A DNA stretch of 64,000 nt from Pelodera strongyloides. Taxonomy: Eukaryota; Nematoda; Chromadorea; Rhabditida; Rhabditidae. The notes beneath the pieces are model-generated. The model had not been told where the DNA came from, searched no databases, and saw only the letters and a program-made list of their open reading frames with translations. The position numbers were made by a program, and so were the translations under genes. Location of the stretch: contig JAANDG010000494.1 of assembly GCA_036852015.1 (NCBI GenBank), forward strand, positions 46,521-110,520. The letters are read 5' to 3'. Shown here in pieces: positions 10,292 to 22,752 of the stretch (positions are counted from its first letter, which is position 1; each line of letters begins with the position of its first letter).

Positions 10292-13200
10292 CTACGAGAA
10301 CATGAGCCTCGTTAGTGTAGGCGAGGCTGGTGAGTGATGGTGTCTCCGTCTACGGCTTGGTGCAGCGGGAGTAGGCTGGAAATGAAATCAAACAAATGAC
10401 CTTCAAAATAATCTCAAATTTATCGCCATAACTCAAGGCGAGGTAAATTAGAAAACGAACCAAAGGAACTAGGTCAAAAGGCCAAACGAACGAGGTTTGT
10501 TTTGCTTCAATACGATAATACGTCCACTTCCCCTTCGGCATATCAAACAGCATTGAAACATTGAAATATTCAGTCACAAAAAAGTGAACATGTGATGGCC
10601 AAGGTCACAAGGTCACGTTCCAGTAACGATAGTTCGACTTCGACTGAACAGAATGGACAAAAGAAAACCAACCGTCGTTGTCTGAATCGTGTCCACAGTC
10701 TGCGAGAGAAGGTGTGCGTTGAGTGCATTCAGTTTCGGAAATGCCTCACTAACTCCCTGTCCAATGGCCTTGTTGAAAGGACCATGGGCCTCAGTGGGCC
10801 GCCTAGCCTAAACGGAGTTATTCTTTGCCTTTACGATTAACAAATATGCATTCACGATACCTATTAAGCCTCAAAAGACTTTAACGCCCACCAACGGAAA
10901 ACTTGGCACTATGCCCATAGCTCATACTCAAAAAAAACCAGCTTGACGGTGCGTAGGAACAGGTAGCATACATACAGACAATACACACTATCTTGAAATA
11001 ACCAAAACCAAACACTGTAGTTAATGAACAAAATTATACCTGCGTGTGAAATTCGCCGAGTAACATTTGAAGTTTACTGGTGTGAACTGGTGGAAGAGCT
11101 CCCGACTGAAAAACTTTTGTTTTTGTTTTTAACAAGGTACTCTTTGCTTTACAGAAATAAGGAGGCTTAAAAAGTATATCCATCATGTTTTTGAAAAGTA
11201 GAGAGAACGAAAAAAACCAGTATCATCCACGTACATGAACTGTCTGTAACAAAACCAAATTATCACCTATTAGCTAGTTAACGCTAACGCTAGCACCGTA
11301 ACACCCATAATAACTTTCAAGTAAAAATACAGCCAATTAATTAACCTGTAAATCTGTTCCGCCAAAAATTGTTCTATCTCTACAAGTTGCTCACTTTACA
11401 TTAAAGTTAGAGGTGCGACAATATGACACTAAGTTCCAACATTGCAGTACAATATGAATATACTTACTCTTTGAAACAAACTACTCCCTAGCTACAACAC
11501 GATGACAAGTTCTAAATTCAACATCGAGATTGTCAAAATCAATACGGTAAACGCAAGAACAAGTCAGCCAACCTCTAACAATTGATTGATCAAGGTAATT
11601 GCTCTCTCGCACGCTCCAAGCTCCTTGTATAATTCCATGAGCAAAAAGAGTCCCTCGTGTAGATAGGGACATTCAGGGATCACGTCTTCCAGAAGTAGCA
11701 CCGCCTCTTCCACCTTTAACAAAATGCATACATTAATTGTTGCAATAAGATATTTTCGAAATGGCCTAGTGGCCAATGGGTGAATGGGGCAATATAGTGT
11801 AAAGAAAAATTGGAGAAATACCAAATAAAGCGGGCACAACGCCCCAAGTATTCAGAACCTGGAACGATGACAATCGACAATATGATCATTTGACCATGTA
11901 ATTGTTCCACATATCTATATTCTACGAAACATTGCAATATTTAGTCCAACTGGAATAGAAACAGTCGGACATAACTGTGCACGCGACTGGTGTAAATAAT
12001 ACAGTACGATAAGATGTGCCGCCGGTCACCGATTCCCAGTTGCATTTCGGAAAATGACCGATCGTCTCGTCTCACCGACATATTCCACATAGTAAAGCAA
12101 CAGGTATCTCAACAAGTCTGTTTGTTTAAAGCAAAATACCTGCCGGTTTCTGAAACGCATTGTAGACCACTGAATTCTTACGCTATTATGCAAAGTTACT
12201 AGAATTTAGCTCGATTTTTTAGTCTAATTTATGTTCATTTGCATAAGCTGCATAAGAACTCTGGTGTACTCGGTGTTTCAAAAACCGGCCGGTATTTCGC
12301 TTTAATAAATTAAACTAACCTTCGGCTTGATATTGCTGCCGTCCTTGGATAACAGCATAGCCTTTAGAACCTTGACTCTAGGAGTATCACCACACTGTAA
12401 TTGAACTTTTTCCACGAGAGATTGTGCTTTATCCATCCGGTCCTAAAATAAAAAGCAATACATTTTGGAACAAAAAAGGTAGAGCATAAATTTCATACAC
12501 AAATAGTTTGGTATGAGATGGCGAGCATACTACGGATTGGGCCGTTAATCTAAGCCGTAGAATACATTACTAAGTCATCAAACATAAAGAAACGTTCACA
12601 GCACCGCTAGCAAATAACTCCGATTCTTCATTACGATTACTAAACTTCACACAATAGTTACAATTAATAGTGGGAGCACATCATACATCATACAGAACAG
12701 ATCAACGCCAAAATACAAAATACAAGAAAAAAGAAAAAAGAGTAAATCAAAACAATCACTTACATAACTCAAATAGATACCGAGAAGTACTTCGTACGCG
12801 TCCATCTGCTGCGGATCATCCATTAAGACTTCGGTCAAATGTTTGACTGCTTCGTCATACTTTTCTGAATTGGCAAGATTATTTTAGCAGAGCACCATTC
12901 ATTTATTCATTAAACCGGCACCAGGCTAAATAGCCACAACTTTACATCCGTACCATTGTTTATGCACCATGTACTAAATATAGGGAAACGGTGGAAACAA
13001 ACTGATCAAACTACATATTCATTGGTATAAGTATAATTTACGTCCGACGTCCCATTCGACTTCCAGTTTACAATATCAGATATAACTTCAACAATAAATA
13101 ATCAAAATAATGGAATAAACACCTTTATCAGCTAAAATTGAAGCCTTGAGTATCATCGCATGGGCATTTGGCCGCACAGGACCCATTGTTGTGGCTCTGA

Positions 13201-16200
13201 AAAACAGTCGAATAAATATATGAATTGTTTAATTATAAAATAAATATATGTTTTTTTAAGTGTTAGCTCCTCTCCACTCAATGAAACATGAAACAGAATT
13301 TACCATATTAAAAACCTTCGTACAAATAAACTAAGCAAAATAAAACAATTGTGCTCTTAATTTCCGCACACTCTCCAGCTGCTAAATGTAACCTATAGCA
13401 TGATCCATTTACATTACAGTAGCCTAGTTACACGTTACACCTCACTGGATGTTCGACTCTCCTTTTAAAACGAAAGACTTGGTAATAATTAAAGCAAAAC
13501 CCACTTATATGCGAATTGGAGTGCTCTTTCCAGTTGGTTGCATTGTCGCGCCATACATGCCAGGGATACATATGTTTCCACTGCGTCCTTATTTCGGTTA
13601 CACATTGCGACGGTCAATTGGTTAAGATCCTTGCTCTCTTCATCCTCAAACCAAAATTGCTTTTCTTGCTTTTACTCACCAAGAGAAAGCCGCTAGCTAA
13701 GCTGAATCTCAGACCCCCATTCATAATCTTAGAATTCAGAGTCGTTAATAAGGCAGGGCTCGATGAGCGCCCTTTGATTTGATCAACTTTTGTGCATTAA
13801 AAAAGTTAAAAAAAAACAGAAGCAATCGAAACGTTATGTTCTAAGTTCACCATGATGCACAAATGTAAAAAAAAAGTAAACCTTTGAAAATTACCTTAGA
13901 CATTAAGCACGCGAGCACATCCATACCATTGGTTAGGTCATTGTTTTGTTGAAAAGCCTTCCACAAATGCGTTTTCGCCTCAGTCCGTATTCCTTCTCGA
14001 TTGCACATTAGGCCCATCTCAACCAGTATGCTAAAACAGAAGAATGAAACAAGAAAATTTTGATAATTCCTTCACGGCAATAATCACCTTTGACCTTGAC
14101 ATGTCGCTGATTACTGACAATTTTGCACGAAATCAGAAAAGCTACATTTCCGCCAAAAACTTCAATTTGGCTACAATTCTTCATGTAATCTCCATGTCAA
14201 ACAAAGGCAGAGACACTCCACACTCCCAAAATTCAGGGGGGACGACGTTTTTACACCAAATCAGCATCCAAAAATCATAATTCTTTTGAAATTCAACGAA
14301 CGCCAAAAAGTACTAACAAACAAACTCACTGTGGTGTGATAAGTGTGTGTGGTAGGGATATAAAGTATTTGACTGCACTGGCGGGTCCTTTTGCTGATTG
14401 AATGGCCATCGCTTCCAAGAATCCGGTCATTCCTCCATCAGCACACGGAAAAGGCTGAATAATCGATGTTACATTAATAGAGTAATACATATACAAAATA
14501 CGAACGATATTGGAGCACAGCTTAGATAGATACATTAACATTAACTACGATCCGAACCACAAATACTGTTAGTAGTTAGTAGTTAGTACAATGTCGTTTA
14601 CGCCACAGAAAGGTTCGGGAGCGAATAGAAAGTGCAAAACTTCTCAATGCAATAAAAGAAAGCCATAAACCCCACCGGCACTGGTTTCCCATGTTTTATC
14701 AAATCGATTTGGCAGCTGAGCGACAATGGACACGCAGAAACAACTTCGCTGCAATGGAAATGTTTTCAAATCTATAGATAATAGATACGAACAATTAACA
14801 TCAGCAAATCAAAATGAGATATAAAAAATAATAATGGGTGGGTTGGAACCGGGATCCAGATTCGGGCCGGATCACGAATCAATCCCGGATCCGGATTTGG
14901 AACGTTCAAATGTTCAAATCGAACAAGAACTACTGCACCGGGTACGGCATAACATGATTAGCATACACTAAATAGAGTGGGGTTGTCAGGGGACGTCGAA
15001 ATAAAATAAAAACAATACATAGACTATTTACGATTCACATTATTCACAAGAAGTTTCAAGCTAGTGTCCATACTTATGAATCATCCAAAATCAAATTGCA
15101 AGCAAACCTTGCTGCCTCCAAGTAACCCGTTGCAGCGGAAGATCCGCGTAGCCTTCGAAGCTTCGCAATCGCGTATTTGACCTAAGATATGCTAGATATG
15201 AGATTTCCAGATCGGCAAAACAAAACTTAAACCTGTCAGTATCCATATATAGGAAACAAATATATGCGCTTGCGAGACACAAGGCAAACATAATTGAAGC
15301 CCGAAACTGAAACTCATCGCTAAAAAAATAGGGACATAGAGCATAGAGCAAAAGAAACGCAAAGCTAGACGCCCGCTAAAAGTTCTGAAACGGAAAGGAG
15401 GCTCACCTTAAGGGGTGCTCCTGCGAGAGGGACCTTTGATAAAATTGCTTCCGCTTCATCGAATCGTTTTAACCGGATCAGGCATTTGTGAAAGCGAAAA
15501 CGCACTTCAGTTTCGGTGAAGTTTGCAGGCAACTGAAGAAAAAAGGCATACACATAAGCAACCAAAAACGCTAACATTCTGACATAGACATTCCTTAGTG
15601 TTGGCATTTTCAAAACTCGACTCAACCATTCTCGCATAGAGAAAACTATGTTTCACTTTCACACATCATCATGTAGGTATTATATATCTACGTAAGTAGT
15701 TTCACTTTTTTGTTTCTCTTATATTTATTTTCGTTCGCCATATTATACCGTTTTTTTTTAATAAATAAAAAAGTGTTCAAAAACATACAAAAGAAACGGA
15801 ATATATTATTATTCAGTATTTATTAAGAAAAAACTAACCTTTCCGGAAATGGTCTTTGGAAGTGCTTTGAATAGTTGTAACGCAGCAGCATAGAGCTGAA
15901 AAGAAGAAACGTTATATGTTGTCTAACATAACAAACCAACGGAAGAGCAACTAATTTCCCAGATAAAGGATATGGAACAATGGAACGCGGATGCGGAAGT
16001 CGGATTCAGTTTCGGTAACAAAAAATACTCACACGCTTCGCCTCCTGAAGCCCATCAAGCTCAAAGTAAGCATCCGCAACCGCGACCTGAAAAAAACGTA
16101 ACCAAACGAGACCGATCTACCCAAGCAGTACTAAATTTCAACTATCCAGGTTTGGAGAATATCGAGAATGTAATTGTATGTGTGATGAATGTATGCCTGA

Positions 16201-16462
16201 ATTAAGCGGCTATGTTATTCGCGGGCTAGGCTTGATTGCGTACTATAAAAAGTATCTCTGAACACATTTTAAGTGACTTTCGGACCTCATTTTAGGGGGC
16301 TAATATAAAAGAAAATGGATAATATTTAGGACAATTACCAACCAATGTAATCACTTCATTCCTAGCACTATCCGTCTTATCTGCGGCTGTATTATACATT
16401 AGTACGACGTCATCATAGAGCTCACGAGAGTAAAGTTGCTGAATGGCTTCGAATAGCTTCAT
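10292..16462 (-). CDS. ANAPC7: Anaphase-promoting complex subunit 7 (TPR protein)
   Basis: Exons (minus): 16462-16343, 16086-16033, 15895-15839, 15532-15407, 15181-15108, 14748-14676, 14454-14330, 14030-13895, 13668-13505, 13196-13123, 12864-12764, 12442-12320, 11713-11573, 11105-11040, then tentatively 10807-10673 and 10375-10292; all phases agree, about 550 residues (vertebrate APC7 is about 565-600). The chain is TPR helices that follow APC7 in order: FRFHKCLIRLKRFDEAEAIL, NGMDVLACLM, an Ala-rich HAMILKASILA repeat, KYDEAVKHLTEVL, then LQMLLGEFH. APC7 is a scaffold TPR subunit of the APC/C, the nuclear E3 ligase that marks cyclins and securin. The start is fixed by an acceptor one base upstream of ATG (TTTTTTTCAG-A-ATG). 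The acceptor of exon 9 is ambiguous (13668 or 13659), and the last two exons, including an Arg/His-rich tail PSRRRRHHHSP, are less certain. Its first exon is divergent from MRPS21, 0.9 kb away. Confidence 0.85.
12126..12305. mobile_element. MITE with CCGGCCGG ends, copy 4
   Basis: Left TTAAAGCAAAATACCTGCCGG, right CCGGCCGGTATTTCGCTTTAA, TTAA-bounded. It sits in the APC7 intron after the exon ending at 12320, 14 bp from that exon's donor. Confidence 0.85.
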
Positions 16463-16639
16463 TCTGAAAAAAACGGATAAGCTTTCAGTCGTGTAGGCAA
16501 TTGGCAAACAGACGTACACCACATATAAAACTTTACACTGACTCACATAATTGCTGCTAAAACTAAGTTCTTAGAAAAATAAAAGCTAACAAATAAGTTT
16601 TAAAAGAAAACACAATTTGGCAATGAATTGGAATGGAAA

Positions 16640-16745
16640 AAAATGAAGAAAATATGCATTCTACTGTAGGATCGTGTACAGAAAATACAGTACATCATTG
16701 CGAAAGGTGCGTTTTACTGTATTATAGTGTACAGAAAACACAGTA
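16640..16745. repeat. Two-copy tandem repeat
   Basis: Two diverged copies of a unit of about 60 bp: TCTACTGTAGGATCGTGTAC + AGAAAATACAGTA, and TTACTGTATTATAGTGTAC + AGAAAACACAGTA. It lies between the divergent APC7 and MRPS21 starts. Confidence 0.6.
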
Positions 16746-16937
16746 TGTCCACACATTTTGTGGCGTTTTATTTATTTCAAAAAATTTCTTTCAATTTGGA
16801 ATTTTGTATTTTATTTTATTTTAGACTGAGTTCATTCATTCGTTCGATTCCGGGTACTTCGAATCCATATCTATCCAGCTTGTTGTTCTTTTATTGGGCA
16901 ATTGCAACATAGTTTGAATTTTTAAGTCCGTTTTCTG

Positions 16938-17252
16938 ATGGCCTGTCCATGTATGCGATTCGCACTTGCGAAAATGACAAATGCCTGTCCATGTTCGAGT
17001 TAATGTCAATGACAAGGTCCCGCAACGATTTTGCATCTAGTATGGATCTATATCAAAATAGTACAGATCTATTTCAAATAGTACGGATCTATGTCAAATA
17101 GTACGGATCTGATACACTTTCGTTGCGGGACAATGTCAAACGCGTCATTCGCATCGGTTACGGTAGGCATTTGACATTAATGTAAAATGGCCTGAACATG
17201 GACAGGCATTTGTCATTTCCGCAAGTGCGAATCGCAAACATGGACGGGGCAT
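16938..17252. mobile_element. GGCCTGTCCATG-family MITE, copy 1
   Basis: Left end ATGGCCTGTCCATGTATGCG, with GCACTTGCGAAAATGACAAA just inside; right end is the inverted counterpart, GCATTTGTCATTTCCGCAAG followed by CATGGACGGGGCAT. The centre holds three tandem copies of a TAGTACGGATCTATGTCAAA-type unit (about 17039-17112). It occupies most of the divergent intergenic region between APC7 and MRPS21. Other copies: 38265 and 63773. Confidence 0.85.
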
Positions 17253-17372
17253 GACTAGCGTGTTTGCATTTCTGATATTACGCACTAGCGATTTGGTATT
17301 AATATTTCGTATGACATTGTCGCTCTTTTGTGTTTACATTATTTATGGGCATAACTTAATTTATGCCTTCAG

Positions 17373-18753
17373 ATGGTTCGTGGTTGGCGCGGAACTCTCA
17401 CACAACCGTTCTCCGTTAAACTTTTTAAAGGTTAATTTCTAGAGTATTTATGTATACCTCTGCCTATAGGATACTGGCATATTGGCCAACAAGAAGCTGA
17501 ACAGGCTAACTAAAACTTCTATTTCCGTACAGAATGCCTTGTACTCAATGCTCATTTGATCACTCAGCGTAATAGCTATGAACACACTTTTCGGAAAAAA
17601 ACATTGTATTGTCGACTTTAAATAGCAAGCTGCACATATTCAGCAAAAAAATCTGTGCTGTAAGTACAGTATCATATAAGTGTATTTGTATATGGTGTCA
17701 AATTCAACGTGTTTAGGTATTTGGAATGCCCATCCACGGTATGCTACAAGGACGGTACTAGTCAAGGGCAACGATGTGGATTCCGCATTTCATTTACTGA
17801 ACAGGTATGCCTTTACAACCGTTCTTTGTTTTTAAAACTACGACACGTTTCTTCCGTACTTCGTCTCTCAGGTATGTGTGTAACTGTTTGAGGACTCCTT
17901 TCCTAATACTACTCCGCGTATTCTTATCACTGCTAGCAATTTAGAACTTTGATTTCTCCAATACTACACGTAAATTTGATACGCACATTGATGTATTTCC
18001 TGCTATGCCAGTGTACATGTTGGACAATTTCACATTTATGAATTCGTTGAAACATATCCCTATAAAGTGAGATTTGAGTATTTGGCCGCAGCATTCTTAA
18101 GTATTTTTGCGAAGTGGGGTCTATTTTTTATGCTAAATTATGCTCATTTGCACATAAGAATGTTGGTGTACTCGATGCGTTTCAAAAACCGGCCGGGATT
18201 TCGCTTTAAGTATTTATTCAGGCTCATGGAATCCGAGGGCCTTTTGAAGATTGTCAGACGCACACAATACTATCAGAAGCCGTATATGCAGAGGAAACAA
18301 CTTTCAATCGAAGCTTCCACCGCTATCTTTAATGAAGATATGAGCAGGTACACTTTTTTTTGTTCGTCCTTACTTTTGATGGTAGCTCTGTTCAGACATA
18401 GTGTAGAAAATAAAAGTGTTTAATGTTAAGAACTGTATTGAGTCTTCTCTAACTTTCTGTTCTATAAATGGATTTACACCCATATTGTGTCTTGTTAAAC
18501 ACAGACAGTCCTTGAGTTCTGTAACCTTTCGTTGAGTTAAAGTGATATAACAACCGGTTTTGCAATGTTGGTGGATAATTAGTTACAATACGGGAAGACA
18601 CTAGTCAGTTTTCGAAAGCTAGCCGTTGTATCGCTTTAAGCAGGGACGCATTCCTAAATTCCTGGTCGCATTCCTGTTTTTCTTTTCAGGAAGATGAAAT
18701 TTCTGTTGCGAAAGAACCGACCCGATGCATATCCCGGACAAATCAGTATGTAA
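17373..18753 (+). CDS. MRPS21: Mitochondrial small ribosomal subunit protein bS21m
   Basis: Exons 17373-17430, 17717-17804, 18222-18347 and 18690-18753 join in phase to 111 residues. The first 19 residues (MVRGWRGTLTQPFSVKLFK) are basic with no acidic residue, as in a mitochondrial presequence. The rest follows the S21 family: RTVLVKGNDVDSAFHLLNRL, a YYQKPYMQRKQLSIEA segment, and the C-terminal block KMKFLLRKNRPDAYPG that corresponds to the conserved R-K-I-x-F-x-x-R-K-N-R-x-D-x-x-x-G motif. It is a component of the small subunit of the mitochondrial ribosome. An acceptor (GCCTTCAG) touches the ATG, so the mRNA probably begins with a trans-spliced leader. Introns 2 and 3 each carry a TTAA-type MITE (18062-18209, 18537-18639). 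The gene converges on the ZCCHC24-like gene. Confidence 0.93.
18062..18209. mobile_element. MITE with CCGGCCGG ends, copy 5 (left end decayed)
   Basis: Right end CCGGCCGGGATTTCGCTTTAA is intact; the left end (ATAAAGTGAGATTTGAGTAT) is degenerate. Shares GTGGGGTC...TTTTTTATGC with the copy at 34937. It ends 12 bp before exon 3 of MRPS21. Confidence 0.75.
18537..18639. mobile_element. Short TTAA MITE variant
   Basis: TTAAAGTGATATAACAACCGG at the left and CTAGCCGTTGTATCGCTTTAA at the right form an imperfect inverted repeat bounded by TTAA. It is related to the CCGGCCGG family by its outer 10 bases only. Located in intron 3 of MRPS21. Confidence 0.65.
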
Positions 18754-19408
18754 ATTGATAGGCGTAGTAAATTTTTAAATGTGACTCTGTTTCCTGCAGA
18801 CCATCGAATATAGGTATAACAAAAAATATTTATTAATTCAAACTTAACACTTAACCGGTTAGATCAGACTCAACAAAATGTACACGGAACGCAAAACAAT
18901 CGGTTAATATAAAATGTTAGTTATAAAAAAAAGGGACATATTAATTTCAATACATGAGATGCTGCATAACATCGCAACATCGCATAGGCATAAAAATATA
19001 TAAAGTATACAAATATGGAAAAAAAACTATGTTACACATTCATCAAAGCTCGAAAATAACACGAGAGCTGTATACATTTCGATTAGAGGGCGTATACATA
19101 TACAAGATTCTACAGATGATGTAACTAGGACAAGTTCCACTTATGTGTACATGATTTTACAAGATAATGACGCAACAGTGAAAAAATCGCTATTATAAAA
19201 CGCGCGCTCAGCTCTGGTTAACTGCCGTAAAGATAGCGATTTGCTACAGAAGACCGTGGCTACATAGACCTTACACCTTGGACTGGTTTAAATTGCATAG
19301 ACTATAGACGCAAACTGGGGCAATTCTGATGATAGTAACAGATTTTCTCGCCGGAGTAGGTGATATGCAATCCGCAAATTGCACATAATTGACTACAGTA
19401 AGAAGTGA
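18754..19408. other. Shared 3' region of convergent genes
   Basis: The 655 bp between the stops of MRPS21 (+) and the ZCCHC24-like gene (-) must contain both 3' UTRs. A minus-strand AATAAA lies near 18830. No other feature is evident. Confidence 0.5.
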
Positions 19409-21479
19409 TCACTGTTGCTTGGGAAGCATCTTGTAGGCGTACACAGGGCGGCGACACGAGCGGCACGCCTAAAAAGGGAAGTGTTCAAGTTGTACAGTAA
19501 TTAGGGTATATTTTCACATAATTTACACTTTTGGATTACGGTATTCAGGTGAATTGAACTGTGGCTCAGTGACGATGTGCCGAATGTTATTCGTGATGTA
19601 AATTAATTGTAAAGACTTGCGTATTTATATGGAAAGATAGCTGTGAAGACAATTATTCTCACCTGTGGCTTATTAGCATAGGCATCCGCCTTCCACTGTC
19701 GACTGCAAACACAACGGAAATGTCCGACTGATGGCCTGGATCCCTGATAGGGAGTGCGCTCGACATTGGGATTCTTCTGGAAAATAACAATTGAAGTTTC
19801 AGTTCATCCCGCAAAAAAACGTTTAACCTACCTTTGAAACAGCTAAATCGCTAAGTTCTCATTATTGATTCGGCCATGCTATAATCACCATGTGTTTGTG
19901 CTTAGAATACGGTAGTTGACCTGGTTGACCATACTGTCAAGTAAAACAATAGGTTTACAGAGATGTACCCTGATAAATAAGGAAAATAAACAGAAAGTTG
20001 GAAAGAGAACTTACAGTCGGGCAATGCTTAATCCAGTGTCCCTTCTTTCCGCAGCGATGGCACACGTAATCCTCGGGGACGGCCGACCTCAGCGATAGTA
20101 TCTCTCGGAATACCTGAAAGGAAATGGTGATTATTTGGTTACGGTATACAGCTGCGGGCTAGGATTACTGTACATTCGGTGAAAAACTACGGTACACTAC
20201 GGTATGACATTGTCCGATGCGTATTTGGTTTTATTAATATAACCCTTACCTCGCTTTCAATATCCTCGTCGATTTCCGGATGCAAAGGCGCAGACGATAC
20301 AGGAGGTTGGGTGCGATAGAGAGGCTTGGAGGGGAGAGACGAGGCACCCTGCGGGAATGGGTCGAACACCTAAATTAGAATACAGATAATTAGAATACAT
20401 TATACTTTGTAGGTAACAACTGGATCAGATACAGTATTGCACAGATAACACGCCAATCTGGAGGTACAGCTACGTAAGGAAGTTGTAGGATATATGACCT
20501 GTAGCAGTTTGCTGAACAATCAAAAACGAAAAACTTACATGAACATTGGTAGATCCGACGTCAGATCCGCTTCTCGGTCGGCCATCCCAAACATTCGACT
20601 GGTGCAGAAATGGCTGATGACCCTGAAGATACAACCGAGTTACATAACATATCTCACAATTAACTTGGGACTTACACTGAACTTAGGTCGGGCGACTCTC
20701 CCGATTGCCTAATGACGACATACATCAGCGTCAACCCGGTCTTCACAGCGCAGTTACGCATCAGATATACTCATAAAATATCACTAACAATAAGACGCTT
20801 ATTTCCCTTGTTGCTATGCTGCGTTACCATTATATTTGTATTTTCGGGAACAAATGGGTACAGGCTGCAATGTAAGGTAAACTTAGGTGTACTGTAATTG
20901 CTTACCCATGTCGAATCGAAGAACAACGGCGAAGAGGAAGGCGTGGGCGACAGTGAGGGTCTCTGCGTAGAGGAGGAGACTGTCGAATCGGAGCACGAAC
21001 ACTCGGAACGACCCGTACGAGTACGCTGAATTAGGATAATTAAGGTAATTGTTAAACAGGTCTAGAACGGCCGACGCTATCGTTCGCTGGACCAAATTAG
21101 GCATCAAGTGGCGCCAGGGTTACTCAGCTGTACTACTCAAGTTCACATTTATCGGAAGGAAACGTATGTGCTATATATGGCAATATGTTTATGCCATGAC
21201 TCAACGGCGCCCTCATTATAACCTCTTATCAGTTCGAATTCCACCAAAAAAACGCTCGTGAAACTAATTCGAGTATAGGAATTTGATAAATACCTTTTGT
21301 TTGTAGACAAGAAATGTACTCTAACCATGAGCCAGTTTGCAAGCTCGTCTAACATAGCAAGACTCAGGTAGCTAGCATAATTAAAGTACCTGGTAGGGCG
21401 TAATTGAGCACGACGGCTCATTCGGCATATAGAGATATTGATCCATGAGTAGCGAAATCAAGTCCACGTTAGCATACAT
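19409..21479 (-). CDS. ZCCHC24: ZCCHC24-like zinc-knuckle protein
   Basis: Seven exons (minus): 21479-21390, 21025-20906, 20622-20539, 20369-20250, 20113-20015, 19776-19663, 19468-19409. All introns are phase 0; the product is 228 residues (human ZCCHC24 is about 240). Residues 1-138 are Ser/Pro-rich and probably disordered. A CCHC knuckle follows at C156-x2-C159-x4-H164-x4-C169 (CHRCGKKGHWIKHC), then the family's TPYQG motif (179-183) and a second cysteine module (C193, C195, C211, C214 with W199). This arrangement of knuckle, TPYQG and treble-clef-like module is that of ZCCHC24; an RNA-related role is inferred from the knuckle. The first pair of the second module is CxC rather than CxxC, and the C-terminal Cys-rich tail of vertebrate ZCCHC24 is absent. 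An acceptor (CACTTGCAG) directly abuts the ATG, indicating trans-splicing. Confidence 0.88.
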
Positions 21480-22696
21480 CTGCAAGTGAAATGATTAGTT
21501 GGGAATCTGAATCACCTACACAGTTCCCTGGGTCATTAACTAAGTGATTTACAAAACATATTAGTGACAAATCATGCACGCTTCAAAAGCGTGCTCCTTT
21601 ACAAAGCTCACATCTTGCAAAACATTGAGATGTTACCCAACCCAAGGAACTGGGTTTAGGGAGAAATGAGCGAAGTACCGAAACCCAGGTAAGGAAAAAT
21701 AATTGCAGACAATGACAAATGGAAATTAAATTTGTAGGTGTCAAACTGTGGATCAGGGCAAAGTTGAGGCGTTAGAGCACTGATGAAGCATCATCAAATT
21801 AATGCGCAACAATTCGGCCAATTTCGAAAATCGCAGATTTTCGAAAATACGTTGGTATTTCGAAATTCCGAAAAAGTCATATTAGGGACATATTAGGGTG
21901 CGCAGAGTGTAGATAAAGTGTAAAAAACACTCAAATCAGAAGAAGCAAAGACTTCTAATCACATTATAGTTATAAGGCACTAGTATTCCGAAATCGGTAG
22001 CCACGAGCAACGGTACCGTCATAGCGCACAGTTGCGCTACAGAGTCGTGGTTAATGATGCATCGATGCATGAATTATAAAATCTTGCACAATGCTGGAGA
22101 AGTCTGTCTTAGAAATTATTTAAAATAATTAACATCAGGCAAGTTCATTAGGGGCCTAAGTGTAAGCAAACTGCAGTAACCCATGATAGTGCCAAAGGTT
22201 GATGATGACTTATACTTATAGGTGAACAGATGATGTCAAAGCACCTTTTTTAAAGTGATTATGTGCGTGTTCAGAGTTCATCGGAGACTCACGCAGAATC
22301 AGTCAATCAGTCCCTAAGGTTTGACAGCAAATTTCAACAATGAAGGAGCAGTAACCTATGGTCAAGATAGCAGGTCCCCCCCCCCCCCGAATTCCGCAAA
22401 CAATTTTTTTTACCGTATCACCATGATGACAATACCAAACTATTGCTCAATATTACGTATTTCCTATTACTATGGGAAAGTTTGTTTTAGAAGCCTAGCA
22501 CTTGAGTAGACTACACCAGAGGATTCAGATTCGTGTTGAAACGCATATGTAAATTAAGTTTCCCGAAAGTTACAACTTTTCAACAAACCTTTCGGCAGAC
22601 AGCCTCACCCTACGAATGTATCAGCTGGAATGAGTCGCCGCTGAGATTGCACAACATTACGTAGCAACGCCGATTTTCGAAACGCTTTTGCAAGAG

Positions 22697-22752
22697 AAAG
22701 AGGAAGAGAGAGAGAGAGAGAAATGAGGGGAGATAGAGAAAGAGAGATAAGC
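22697..22752. repeat. GA-rich microsatellite
   Basis: Imperfect GA tract (GAAAGAGGAAGAGAGAGAGA and onward). The minus-strand open frame over it reads as Ser/Leu low complexity and is not a gene. Confidence 0.7.

Noticed and set aside
10292..16462. SRP72, another TPR protein, as identity of the minus-strand gene
   Set aside because: The order and sequence of the repeats follow APC7 (for example the EVRFRFHKCLI and NGMDVLACL segments) rather than SRP72, and the lysine-rich SRP72 tail is missing.
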